Assembly: GCF_964019385.1 (NCBI RefSeq)
Contig: NC_088655.1
Span: 22,773,627-22,837,626 of the forward strand
Source: Sycon ciliatum
Taxonomy: Eukaryota; Porifera; Calcarea; Leucosolenida; Sycettidae
Reading direction: 5' to 3'
Length of the DNA stretch: 64,000 nucleotides
Within the stretch, counting starts at the first letter, position 1, and each line of letters starts with the position of its first letter. Made by a program: the position numbers and the translations under genes. Under the pieces are notes generated by a model. The model worked only from the letters and a program-made list of their open reading frames with translations. It ran no database searches and was not told the DNA's origin. Below are positions 1-8,826 of this stretch, one piece after another.

Positions 1-92
1 CTTGTCAGTTTGAGCACTCTGGCAAGGTACGTTCGGGCCTGATTGGAAATTTTTATTTCCATTGCTATCAGGTTCGGCCTCATTTCTCTGTG

Positions 93-138
93 CTGCGCTG
101 ATGAGTTCAAAAAGAACGAAACAGCATGCTGTCCGCAG
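93..138 (+). ncRNA. Hammerhead ribozyme, type I, array copy 1
   Basis: Stem I is ctgcg (93-97) with cgcag (134-138). The core CTGATGA (98-104) is followed by stem II gttc/gaac with an aaaaa loop, then GAAA (118-121). The short stem III is acag/ctgt with the loop catg. The predicted cut follows GTC at 133. All universally conserved core bases are present, so this copy is predicted to self-cleave. The short stem III is typical of Penelope and retrozyme hammerheads. Confidence 0.92.
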
Positions 139-319
139 ATTGAGTATTTCGCTCCTGCTCTTGTAGCAGTTGAGCACTCTTGCGTGGGGTAGTGCCTTTG
201 CTGTTTGCGTTATGCAGAGCTCACTGACTTGTCAGTTTGAGCACTCTGGCAAGGTACGTTCGGGCCTGATTGGAAATTTTTATTTCCGTTGCTATCAGGT
301 TCGGCCTCATTTCTCTGTG

Positions 320-365
320 CTGCGCTGATGAGTTCAAAAAGAACGAAACAGCATGCTGTCCGCAG
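320..365 (+). ncRNA. Hammerhead ribozyme, array copy 2
   Basis: Same core and stems as the first copy, with the cut predicted after position 360. The sequence just downstream turns into (TA)n at 371-385 instead of continuing the unit. The core itself is intact. Confidence 0.92.
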
Positions 366-521
366 ATTGAGTATATATATATATGTGGGGTAGGGCCTTT
401 GCTGTTTGCGTTATGCAGAGCTCACTGACTTGTCAGTTTGAGCACTCTGGCAAGGTACGTTCGGGCCTGATTGGAAATTTTTATTTCCATTGCTATCAGG
501 TTCGGCCTCATTTCCTCTGTG

Positions 522-567
522 CTGCGCTGATGAGTTCAAAAAGAATGAAACAGCATGCTGTCCGCAG
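522..567 (+). ncRNA. Hammerhead ribozyme, array copy 3 (stem II variant)
   Basis: Stem II reads gttc/gaat, so the pair closing onto the core is G-U instead of G-C. The CTGATGA, GAAA and GTC elements are intact. The cut is predicted after 562. Activity may be lower than in the copies with a full stem II. Confidence 0.87.
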
Positions 568-749
568 ATTGAGTATTTCGCTCCTGCTCTTGTAGCAGTT
601 GAGCACTCTTGCGTGGGGTAGTGCCTTTGCTGTTTGCGTTATGCAGAGCTCGCTGACTTGTCAGTTTGAGCACTCTGGCAAGGTACGTTCGGGCCTGATT
701 GGAAATTTTTATTTCCATTGCTATCAGGTTCGGCCTCATTTCCTCTGTG

Positions 750-795
750 CTGCGCTGATGAGTTCAAAAAGAACGAAACAGCATGCTGTCCGCAG
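750..795 (+). ncRNA. Hammerhead ribozyme, array copy 4
   Basis: Complete consensus core with stem I ctgcg/cgcag, stem II gttc/gaac and stem III acag/ctgt. The cut is predicted after 790. Confidence 0.92.
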
Positions 796-977
796 ATTGA
801 GTATTTCGCTCCTGCTCTTGTAGCAGTTGAGCACTCTTGCGTGGGGTAGTGCCTTTGCTGTTTGCGTTATGCAGAGCTCACTGACTTGTCAGTTTGAGCA
901 CTCTGGCAAGGTACGTTCGGGCCTGATTGGAAATTTTTATTTCCATTGCTATCAGGTTCGGCCTCATTTCCTCTGTG

Positions 978-1023
978 CTGCGCTGATGAGTTCAAAAAGA
1001 ATGAAACAGCATGCTGTCCGCAG
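978..1023 (+). ncRNA. Hammerhead ribozyme, array copy 5 (stem II variant)
   Basis: It has the same gaat variant in stem II as the copy at 522-567. The two types alternate along the array (gaac, gaac, gaat, gaac, gaat, gaac), which suggests that the array grew partly by duplicating a dimer. The cut is predicted after 1018. Confidence 0.87.
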
Positions 1024-1205
1024 ATTGAGTATTTCGCTCCTGCTCTTGTAGCAGTTGAGCACTCTTGCGTGGGGTAGTGCCTTTGCTGTTTGCGTTATGC
1101 AGAGCTCACTGACTTGTCAGTTTGAGCACTCTGGCAAGGTACGTTCGGGCCTGATTGGAAATTTTTATTTCCATTGCTATCAGGTTCGGCCTCATTTCCT
1201 CTGTG

Positions 1206-1251
1206 CTGGGCTGATGAGTTCAAAAAGAACGAAACAGCATGCTGTCCGCAG
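1206..1251 (+). ncRNA. Hammerhead ribozyme, array copy 6 (stem I mismatch)
   Basis: The 5' strand of stem I is ctggg instead of ctgcg, which puts one mismatch in the five-pair stem. The catalytic core is intact and the cut is predicted after 1246. This is the last complete hammerhead before the array is broken at 1411. Confidence 0.85.
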
Positions 1252-1407
1252 ATTGAGTATTTCGCTCCTGCTCTTGTAGCAGTTGAGCACTCTTGCGTGG
1301 GGTAGTGCCTTTGCTGTTTTCGTTATGCAGAGCTCACTGACTTGTCAGTTTGAGCACTCTGGCAAGGTACGTTCGGGCCTGATTGGAAATTTGTATTTCC
1401 ATTGCTA

Positions 1408-1668
1408 TCAGGTTAGCATAACTCCGGCCAAGTTGAGTAGGTGGGAGTGTTTCAATTCGCTTGAGCCCTTCTCATAGCGCACCTCCCTCCTGAGTGCATC
1501 TTCCAACTTACTTTTGATCTCACGACTACGGATGATCCGGCCTTTGCACTTTAAAACATAATTCAGGTCCTGAATTAGTCGGTGGTCCAGTCGCCGTTTT
1601 AAATATTTAAATAGAGACGTAGGCGAACAAAATTTATATACACACAACAACAAGGTTGTCAATTTCAT
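1408..1668 (-). pseudogene. Possible N-terminal part of a Penelope-like ORF
   Basis: An 86-codon frame on the minus strand starts inside the inverted Penelope terminal repeat and runs away from it. Its product is charged, with blocks such as YLKRRLDH and KLEDALRREV. In Penelope-like elements a terminal repeat is commonly followed by the ORF of a tandem or inverted neighbour, so this may be the start of a second, reversed copy cut at 1411 by the retrozyme array. I do not recognise the sequence itself, and the assignment rests on position only. Confidence 0.4.
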
Positions 1669-1972
1669 AATACTAAAAGCTTTTCACCCATTTTCATCAG
1701 TAGTTACATGGGAATGAGCAAGAATGAAAACGAAGCCAGAATTTATACTGGGGGTAGAGAATCAGCAAGAATATTCTTACGCGCCTCAAGTTCACACTAC
1801 ACTACCATAAGAATGTATGGAGCAGTGGAAAAATGCGGGAAACAACACATGAGGGGAATGCAGTACCAGAACAAACACGTGATAAAGTTGTCAGTCCGGT
1901 TGCAGCTTGAACAGCCGTAGCACCTTGATGTGCTTCTTTTGTCGACACAGCTCTGGCCTCAAACTGCGAAGA
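1590..1972 (-). repeat. Left inverted terminal arm of the Penelope-like element
   Basis: This arm is the reverse complement of the segment from about 2957 to 3899 once the insertion at 3226-3788 is removed. It includes an antisense copy of the last codons of the GIY-YIG domain (the RSLRPELCRQKKH region), so it derives from the element's own 3' end. Inverted terminal repeats of this kind are characteristic of Penelope-like elements. The arm also holds the uninterrupted version of the target into which the pogo-type element at 3226 inserted in the other arm. Confidence 0.85.
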
Positions 1973-1988
1973 GAGGGACAGAGTAGCC

Positions 1989-3039
1989 ATGGGTTCACCC
2001 TTGGGCCCCGTGCTAGCCAGTATCTTTGTTGGATATTTTGAGAACACAATTCCAGACAGTCATTGGCCCCAATTCTATAGGCGTTATGTGGATGACACAT
2101 TCGCAGCATTTCACAACCGGAAACTGGCATTGGAATTCTCTGAGCATTTAAATAATCTTCACCCAGCTCTCCAGTTTACGATGGAGGAGGAGAATAATGG
2201 AGAATTGCCGTTTCTTGATGTACTGATTAAGCATTCTTCCACAGAATTGCTCACCACAGTATATAGAAGGCCGACGTTCACAGGTCTTTACACCCGCTGG
2301 GACTCGTTTTGTGACACTAGAAACAAAATCAATTTGATCAGATCATTAACTTTCAGAGCTAAAAACATCTGCTCACCATCACTATTATCAGCTGAAATTG
2401 CTAAGCTAGAGGATATTCTGTGTTCTAACGGTTACCCACTCAAAGTACTCAAGCGAGTCATGACAAGCGTTCTTGAACCTAGCCCAGATACAGCTTCTGC
2501 TCAACTTGAATCTGCAACGCGTATTATCACAAAATTGCCGTGGAAAGGGCAAAATTGCATTGCCTTCCGCAAAAAGATTAAAGCTGCAATTTTGAACTGC
2601 TATCCTACAGTATCCCCCATTGTAATTTATACAACCAGACCCGCATTCAGGTCTATCGCGAAGGATGTTTCACCAACTCTTGAAAATAGTAATTTTATTT
2701 ATAAGTATGCGTGTCGCTGTGAGCGGACGTACGTTGGTGAGCGATTCATGTCAGCGATTCTCGGAAAGGATCAAGCAGCATATCCCAGACAAGCTGTACA
2801 AGAAGCCGCCTGACAAACGTGTGGCAACAAGTGATAGCGCCATCACAAAGCATTTGCAAGCGCAACCTGAATGCATCCCGCAGGAACGCAACAGCAGCTT
2901 CAGTGTCATCACACCAGCCCGGAACAGCGCGCACCGATTAACACTGGAGGCGCTGTACATTCGCAGTTTGAGGCCAGAGCTGTGTCGACAAAAGAAGCAC
3001 ATCAAGGTGCTACGGCTGTTCAAGCTGCAACCAGACTGA
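1989..3039 (+). pseudogene. Penelope-like element, reverse transcriptase plus GIY-YIG (5'-truncated, one frameshift)
   Basis: The first frame (1989-2813) opens at the reverse-transcriptase motif MGSPLGP and continues to the catalytic YVDD, so the fingers and first catalytic Asp of the palm are missing. It then covers the thumb and linker and enters the GIY-YIG endonuclease at YKYACRCERTYVG. A frameshift at about 2740-2755 moves the rest into the next frame (ending at 3039), which carries RFSERIKQHIPDKL, the SAITKHL segment and the LEALYIRSLRPELCRQK ending normal for the family. The domain order RT then GIY-YIG is diagnostic of Penelope-like elements, which use the endonuclease to prime reverse transcription. 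The first frame starts directly at the junction with the inverted arm, so its Met is part of the RT motif and not a true start. The copy is dead but clearly related to a mobile source. Confidence 0.9.
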
Positions 3040-3899
3040 CAACTTTATCACGTGTTTGTTCTGGTACTGCATTCCCCTCATGTGTTGTTTCCCGCATTTT
3101 TCCACTGCTCCATACATTCTTATGGTAGTGTAGTGTGAACTTGAGGCGCGTAAGAATATTCTTGCTGATTCTCTACCCCCAGTATAAATTCTGGCTTCGT
3201 TTCCGTTCTTGCTCATTCCCATGTACAGTCAAATCTGCCGTTAGCGACCTCTGCTGTAGGCGACCATCTACCGTTAGCGACCGATTTTCCGTGCACCGAC
3301 GGTTTCACATACAAACTGATCTGTCCAGAGCGACCATCTGCTGTGCGCGACCAGCGACCACGATTACATGCACGGTGGCTGCATTCAAATCTGCTGTAAG
3401 CGACCGCGACCCAGGTTCAGTCAGGTGCGAAACTGTACTTGCCAGTGCGCTGTCAACTGCAAAGTGTGAAAATGCGCTGTCTTGCAAGTGCGATCGACTG
3501 GCGCCTGGCCTGTACCATGTGTACTGAGGCTGTGCTGTAGCTCTCAAGTCCAGGCAGTGTCGATCTACTGCCGTGTCGCATACGCGTACTATACGGGTAT
3601 GGTCGTCGTTGAATATCCAATAAAATTAATGATATTAAAAATCACATTATTCTCGTCGATTTGAGTACATGGAAGCATAATATATCTGGTATGCCGGATT
3701 TACCATACATCTGCCGTAAGAGACCATCTGCCGTAAGCGACCGCTTTTTCTTGCACCAAGGGGCGGTCGCTTACGACAGATTTGACTGTAACTACTGATG
3801 AAAATGGGTGAAAAGCTTTTAGTATTATGAAATTGACAACCTTGTTCTTGTGTGTATATAAATTTTGTTCGCCTACGTCTCCATTTAAATACTCTATTT
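2957..3899 (+). repeat. Right terminal arm of the Penelope-like element
   Basis: It begins within the last codons of the GIY-YIG domain, continues through about 250 bp of terminal repeat and, after an inserted element, ends near (TA)n and (GA)n at 3900-3930. It matches the arm at 1590-1972 in reverse complement. A CTGATGA...GAAA pair at about 3797-3815 could be a remnant of the hammerhead reported in Penelope terminal repeats, but no convincing stem II can be drawn there. Confidence 0.85.
3226..3788. mobile_element. Non-autonomous pogo/Tigger-like DNA element with TA duplication
   Basis: The ends are inverted: CAGTCAAATCTGCCGTTAGC at the left and the complement of a close match at the right, flanked by TA at 3224-3225 and 3789-3790. 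The left Penelope arm contains the unoccupied site catgTAactactg, and the right arm reads catgTA-element-TAactactg, which proves insertion with a 2-bp TA duplication. The interior repeats the phrase 'taagcgacc' several times in both orientations and has no transposase frame. TA duplication and CAGT ends fit the pogo/Tc1-mariner group. Confidence 0.9.
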
Positions 3900-3930
3900 A
3901 AATATATATATATATAGAGAGAGAGAGAGG

Positions 3931-3953
3931 CGAAACAGCATGCTGTCCGCAGA
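3931..3953 (+). ncRNA. 3' half of a hammerhead ribozyme (broken)
   Basis: The segment cgaaac, stem III acag/ctgt and the post-cleavage strand cgcag match the array units, but the CTGATGA half is absent; (GA)n lies upstream. It is followed by (TA)n at about 3960-3983. It cannot fold into an active ribozyme alone. Confidence 0.8.
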
Positions 3954-3984
3954 TTGAGTACATATATATATATATATATATATA

Positions 3985-4213
3985 CTCAATCTGCGGACAG
4001 AACTGTTTCGTCCTTTGTGGACTCGTCAGCGCAGCACAGAGGAAATGAGGCCGAACCTGATAGCAATGGAAATAAAAATTTCCAATCAGGTCCGAACGTA
4101 CCTTGCCAGAGTGCTCAAACTGACAAGTCAGTGAGCTCTGCATAATGCAAACAGCAAAGGCACTACCCCACGCAAGAGTGCTCAACTGCTACAAGAGCAG
4201 GAGCGAAATACTC
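3985..4213 (-). mobile_element. Single retrozyme monomer inserted in a (TA)n tract
   Basis: Read on the minus strand, one unit of 229 bp starts at gagtatttcgctcc and ends at the hammerhead and cgcagattgag, with (TA)n on both sides (3960-3984 and 4214-4226). Its length equals one array period, so this is a monomeric insertion and not part of an array. It is oriented opposite to the units at 1-1411. The flanking TA repeats are the likely target and its duplication. Confidence 0.8.
3991..4034 (-). ncRNA. Hammerhead ribozyme, reversed monomer copy
   Basis: On the minus strand the order is ctgcg, CTGACGA, stem II gtcc/ggac with loop acaaa, GAAA, a short stem III in acagttctgt, GTC, cgcag. Stem II differs from the array copies on both strands in a way that keeps pairing (gttc/gaac against gtcc/ggac). 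That covariation supports a selected fold. Predicted active. Confidence 0.9.
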
Positions 4214-4226
4214 ATATATATATATG

Positions 4227-4660
4227 ATACTGTAGTAGCAAAAGTTCAACAGGGTCAACGCACCGTCCGACCTAGCTACGACGGTCACTGATTGTAGTGG
4301 ACTGGACATGTTATTAAGGGAGTCGTAAACCTACGACTTCCTGGTGCATGTACTTGTACTTGTAATTGTAGAACATGTACAACTGTATGGAATTTGATGC
4401 GGACAGGCGGATTATTCCAATTTTGTGCGATTCGCATGCAATTTGCCTCGAATTATGCGATTATTCGATTTTGGTAGGAATTATGCGAAAAATTATGCTA
4501 GCATAATCTGTCAAGGCCTACCTCTCTCTCTACCTTACTTTTTCGATATATTATTCCGTGCTGCTTACCTTTGGCTATGATAAGTCTGGTGAGTTAGTGT
4601 AGTACCTCCAATTTTTATTTTTATTTTCAATTTGGAGTGGAATAAAGAATCATAATAATA
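4227..4660. other. No gene seen; AT-rich repeat remnants
   Basis: No coding frame or splice-flanked exon was found. The phrase 'aattatgcga' recurs several times at 4430-4500 and ends near ctgtcaaggccta, which could be one end of a degraded hAT-type MITE; the other end was not found. Confidence 0.4.
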
Positions 4661-6168
4661 CTTGGTCCGCCAAGTCAAAATTGGCGCTTATCTTCTCACT
4701 TGGTTTTTCGGTGTTCTGCCTGTGCCACACGGCATGGAACCACCGATTCACCATCCGAACATAACCATTGACCATTGCATCCGAAGACATGGCAGCACAA
4801 ACCATCGCAGAAGTTGCGATCGGTTCGTTTGAGTCTTTTTGACGGAGCTGACGCCGACGAACACTTCCGTCATCGCAAGAAAACACTGCAACCTCCGCTC
4901 GAGTCTGTAAAATAGGTCAGGATGTTCGCATTTCAGAGCGATGGACAATACAGTTTCTGTCTACTTCCAGCTGTCTGGTGGCAAGGATTGTTTACCCCGA
5001 GGAGGTATAGAAAAGCTGAAAAAGCGCTTCGCGAGCTTGAATTTGAGTGCTTGCACAGCACAGCGCTTAGTGAAGGGCTCATCAGCAAGTACGACAAGCG
5101 CAAGAGGCGATTTGAAAAATGGCGTTGCCTTTTTGTCTTGAACAAAGTCGCATTATTGCGACAAACGGGGATAACACTTACAGTCAACATGCGGGCAGTC
5201 TCACTCAGCTTCTGATTGGCAAGGTGACATACATGCACTGCCTTTGAGCGTGATTCGAGATGAGGAGAAGTGGAACAAGCTATGAAACGGGCAGCAGCTG
5301 TCCGGATCGAACGTTTGGAGCTCTTCCTTCAGCGACGATAGTGGCAAGGAGGATGTGGAACTTGCTTGAATTTTCGACTGAATTGCTTACTATTATTATT
5401 ATTATTAAAAGCATGTCCGCGTAGGTGGCGGGGGTGCCACTTTCGCTTATGCCATTCAGGATTGATGTCTGAAGAGTAATACGATACAATGAAATGACAG
5501 AAGTGACGTCAACAAAAGCCGTTAGCAACAACACAAATATGACTAATGGAAAACTTCATCCAAAGTATAAAATAAAATAGAATATGCATACAACATGTCT
5601 GGTCAGTCCTGTTAGGTGGGGCGGGCTCCACGCCATGCCTGTCGGTCTGCTGCCATTGTGCGGACTGCGTCAACATCTAGCGGCTGGTGGAGGGTAAGTC
5701 CATGCCATGATAACAGTTCCGTCTGCAAGACCGTTACCAAAGTCGTCCGAGGTCGACCCCTGAAGCGTTCAGTGCCCTCGTCGTTGGCCAGGCGAAGATA
5801 CATATCCACTGCCAACTGTGGAGGAGCAGTTGGGGCCAAACGAAAGATATGGCCAGCGAGACTGTAGCGCTGCCTTGTGATCATCTCGCTGATGGGGACA
5901 GCTCCGCAGCGCTTATACAGAGTGTCATTGCTAATTCGTTTAGGGTACCGCATGTCGATGATGCTCCTTAGCTGGGTCCTGTGGAACGAATCCATTCGCG
6001 CGAGCTCCGACATCGGTAGGCCCCATGTAAATAACCATGTATAACCATAACCATAACCATAACCATGTATATAATGCTGTGTGATCGTGGCTTGCTTCAA
6101 ATATTCGTATTTCCTTCCTGAGAGAAGTGTGAAGATAAGCGCCAATTTTAACTGGGCGGACCAAGTAA
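4661..6168. repeat. Segment bounded by a ~45-bp inverted repeat
   Basis: The phrase cttggtccgcc ... attggcgcttatctt near 4661-4700 returns in reverse complement near 6130-6168. It may be the terminal repeat of a DNA element that later received the LINE piece inside it, or two opposed copies of one repeat. The stretch 4700-5390 has several frames up to about 100 codons on both strands, none with a recognisable motif or splice context, so no gene is called there. Confidence 0.4.
5391..6010 (-). pseudogene. LINE 3' end, C-terminal tail of ORF2
   Basis: On the minus strand the frame ending at 5612 reads MDSFHRTQLRSIIDMRYP, then TLYKRCGAVPISEMI, RQRYSLAGHIFRL and a GRPRTTL block. This is the standard C-terminal region of many LINE reverse transcriptases, downstream of the catalytic domain. 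A (TAA)n tail follows on that strand at 5391-5408. The copy is 5'-truncated with no catalytic residues left. The upstream Gly-Tyr repeat in the same frame comes from an 'aaccat' minisatellite at about 6028-6066 and is not part of the element. Confidence 0.75.
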
Positions 6169-6245
6169 TACTACTCGTACCTATATTTCCTTTTCCTTTC
6201 TACATAATAATAATAAAAATAATAATAATATGTTTGTCTCTTTCC

Positions 6246-7484
6246 AACGCATATGGCCGATTGGTTTGCAGGCCTGCCTGCGAATCATAAGGTCCCGAGT
6301 TCAAGACCCGCGCTGGTAACAGGGAGCGTGTAAAAAGACTTTTTACGCGTGCTGAACTGCGCCGACACCCACAATCAACTGGGTACTCACAGCTCGGAGT
6401 GAGAATAACAAGGATGCAGTTTACAGGGTTATGGGCCGTTACACGCCCGATTGGTTGAGAGACTAACCTCCTCTCCCCTGACTCACTTGTGAGGTCTGCA
6501 TTCGCCACTAAGGTTAAAGGGGAAGTTAAGGCAAAAATTAAAATTTCACCAGTTGTAGTCTTCGGGGTGCTGAGTCGAATGGTCTTGGTCCGAGGAAGCT
6601 GAGACGCTCCCTTCCTACTTGAATCCCAATCGAACTCGCGCACTTCCACCGAAACTGGGTGACTGCGCCCTACGAGATGGGGATTTGTATGCAAAATGTC
6701 ACTAAAAGCGCCATTTCGTTCTTATAAAAGCACGGATGACCGCGATTGGCCCATATATTGTAGTCTTTTGGACGCTGAGTCGACTGGTTTTGGTCCGAAA
6801 AGGCTGCGATGCAGCGTTCCTCCTTTATTCCCAATCGAACATGGTTGAAGAAGTGGTCACGTGGTCCTGGGTGCCCAAATCACCTGGTCACCACGCCAGC
6901 AGGTGACAACTTTCACACCAAGGTTCAACTCGAGTTCAACTCGAGTGACAGGTCTGCACCCAAAAAAGGTCAAACAGGCTAGTAAGTTGTACCCTGCAGG
7001 CACGGTGACCAGGTGACTGGTGTACGCAGGAGCACGTGACCGCTTCTTCAACCATGTTCGATTGGGAATAAAGGAGGAACGCCGCATCGCAGCCTTTTCG
7101 GACCAAAACCAGTCGACTCAGCGTCCAAAAGACTACAACATATGGGCCAATCGCGGTCATCCGTGCTTTTATAAGAACGAAATGGCGCTTTTAGTGACAT
7201 TTTGCATACAAATCCCCATCTAGTAGGGCGCAGTCACCCAGTTTCGGTGGAAGTACGCGAGTTCGATTGGGATTCAAGTAGGAAGGGAGCGTCTCAGCTT
7301 CCTCGGACCACGACCATTCGACTCAGCACCCCGAAGACTACAACTGGTGAAATTTTAATTTTTGCCTTAACTTCCCCTTTAATAGGCATAGTGGTGGCCT
7401 GCGGATGCGAAGGCTAGTTTGTGTGTTTCTGAACATTCAAGCGATGCCGACGCGGATCCCGCGAATATTATTATTTATTATTTA
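6246..7484 (+). mobile_element. tRNA-derived SINE, interrupted by a foldback element
   Basis: The head carries RNA polymerase III box A (tggccgattggttt, about 6254) and box B (gagttcaagaccc, about 6298) at tRNA spacing. The body follows, and the tail is (ATT)n at 7468-7484. The flanks are identical: TTGTCTCTTTCC at 6234-6245 and 7485-7496, a 12-bp target duplication. Removing the element at 6518-7378 leaves a SINE of about 375 bp. The duplication surrounding both halves proves that the foldback element arrived second. Confidence 0.88.
6518..7378. mobile_element. Foldback MITE with ~365-bp inverted repeats, TTAA-flanked
   Basis: The left arm (about 6518-6885) and right arm (about 7015-7378) are near-perfect reverse complements, beginning AGGGGAAGTTAAGGC. 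They surround a spacer of about 130 bp. TTAA flanks both ends (6514-6517 and 7379-7382), which suits piggyBac-type integration, although the end sequence is not the usual CCCT and TTAA could belong to the repeat itself. No transposase frame is present. The transcript would form a very long hairpin. Confidence 0.85.
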
Positions 7485-7496
7485 TTGTCTCTTTCC

Positions 7497-8224
7497 CACA
7501 AACCAGTTAACATTTTAAAATAATAATAATAACAAAACCTGGGCTCACTCAACAAAACAAAAAAAATGTTTTGGGGATTAGGAAATTGTTAGGATGGGTG
7601 GAACACCAGTTTGACTTCGCGCTCCTCCGACAATCCTCCTGTGATGGCTGCGACTCCAGCGCTAGCGTAAAATTTGGAGAAGAAATGATCAAAATACCTG
7701 CAGCATATTCTGGGCTGTCCGCACCCGAGAACGTTGAGCAGTTCTAACGTCAAGAACAGAGAGAGCACCAATGTACGGCCTTTAGGCGCCCTTAAGCTTC
7801 AAAAACCCAACCCAATACATGTGGGTACAAGTCGTGTGCTTACCGGCAGACTTGTCCTGGTCGAAGATCGCCTTCTGTTGGGAGCCACACGAAACCGCGG
7901 TGCTCAAACGATGTCTCCTGTCGGGATGGATGCACCGTTTCTGCCTGCCTCTTTGCTGCTTGACGAAAGTACGGGCGCGCGCAGACCACTCGTTCGAGCC
8001 CTCCTCCACGAGCAGTAGTCAAACCACTGAGACAAAGAGGCCAGCAATGTTCAACGGGATCATCCCGATCACCAACACACAGTACACAGGGAGTAGTATA
8101 ACACCAGATAGCTTGGGCTTGCAGAAAGACAAGAATCAAGATCACGCTCCTGGCTCTTGCTGTGATGTGCGCGTGCGTGCGTACCCATTTTGGGCGACCT
8201 GCGAAAAATACGCGATCTGCGATC
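7497..8224. other. No recognisable feature
   Basis: Overlapping frames of 60-136 codons occur on both strands between 7590 and 8245, but none shows a domain, a signal sequence or matching splice sites. Composition is ordinary. I see nothing to support a gene. Confidence 0.4.
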
Positions 8225-8596
8225 TGTGAAAAGTATGTAATCAAGCATGCTCAGATCAGGATCTATGATTATAGGAGCATGCTTGATTTCATTCCTTACG
8301 GCACGACCCAATATATTTGGGAAGGTCAAAGGTCGAAAGGTCGAATTATTCCGGAAATGAAGTCAAAGGGTTCTGCAATTACAGGAATGATGACTGTCAA
8401 ACAGGGAGTCGTACTCAAACAGGGAGTCGTACTCAAACTAGGGAGGTGACATGGCACAGAAATCCGTGTCACAGGCCGGGGTTGACTCGCACCCGTGACC
8501 CCTCGTTGTTATTTTTGGAATAGTTCAGTCCAGTCCAGTCCGAAAGGTCATACTCGGATCGACTCGCCTTCTGTACTTCACCTCCAAGCGTGCCGC
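8225..8596 (+). repeat. Left arm of a large inverted repeat, with small hairpin
   Basis: From the hairpin at about 8235-8300 (taatcaagcatgct and its complement) through gggaggtgacatggcacag to cacctccaagcgtgc, this segment recurs in reverse complement at 12068-12260. A phrase of about 18 bp (acagggagtcgtactca) is doubled at 8400-8435. The two arms bracket 3.5 kb of satellite and LINE sequence. Confidence 0.75.
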
Positions 8597-8826
8597 ATGG
8601 GTGTCTACAGTTTTTGAAATTATTGAGGCAGCACATTTCGTTTACAGCCCATCACTCGCCAGTATTCTTTGAAAGACTACCAGCAATTTGTTTAGCTCCT
8701 GCCATGTCCGAACTACTTGATGGCAGTGATGGCAACAGCAGCAGTTATGAAACGGCGTGTAGTGTTGCGGTAACTGTTCAGAACTGTTCAGAGTCGTATC
8801 CTAGTTTAATCCGAATACTAAAAATT

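Larger units (their letters stand above)
1..1411 (+). repeat. Tandem array of 228-bp hammerhead retrozyme units
   Basis: Near-identical units recur with the same starting phrase near 599, 827, 1055 and 1283, which gives an exact 228-bp period. Two earlier units lie at about 171 and 381. The first unit is cut by the window edge, and one junction at 371-385 has lost part of a unit and carries (TA)n instead. Every unit that reaches its end holds a hammerhead ribozyme core; six are complete. The short open frames of 64-74 codons seen per unit follow from the repeat and are not believed to be genes. Tandem repeats of a few hundred bp with type I hammerheads are the published form of animal retrozymes, thought to move with Penelope-like machinery. 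The array stops inside a unit at 1411, where Penelope-like sequence begins. Confidence 0.9.

Noticed and set aside
383..1477. Repeated open frames of 64-74 codons, each starting MSTLAWGSAFAV
   Set aside because: They arise from the 228-bp retrozyme repeat; stops and starts recur with the period and the sequence constraint is on the ribozyme, not on a protein.
3797..3825. CTGATGA...GAAA pair in the Penelope terminal arm as a further hammerhead
   Set aside because: The eight bases between the boxes do not pair as stem II and stem III would have only two pairs. Kept only as a possible remnant.
4922..5238. Frames of about 100 codons on both strands as a host gene
   Set aside because: No domain, no splice sites in the right place, and both strands are equally open.
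6246..6320. Functional tRNA gene
   Set aside because: Box A and box B are present, but no acceptor-stem pairing is apparent, and the sequence continues into a SINE body with tail and target duplication.
7734..8449. Frames of up to 136 codons on both strands as coding
   Set aside because: Overlapping frames on opposite strands with no motif or codon pattern; part is in the inverted-repeat arm.
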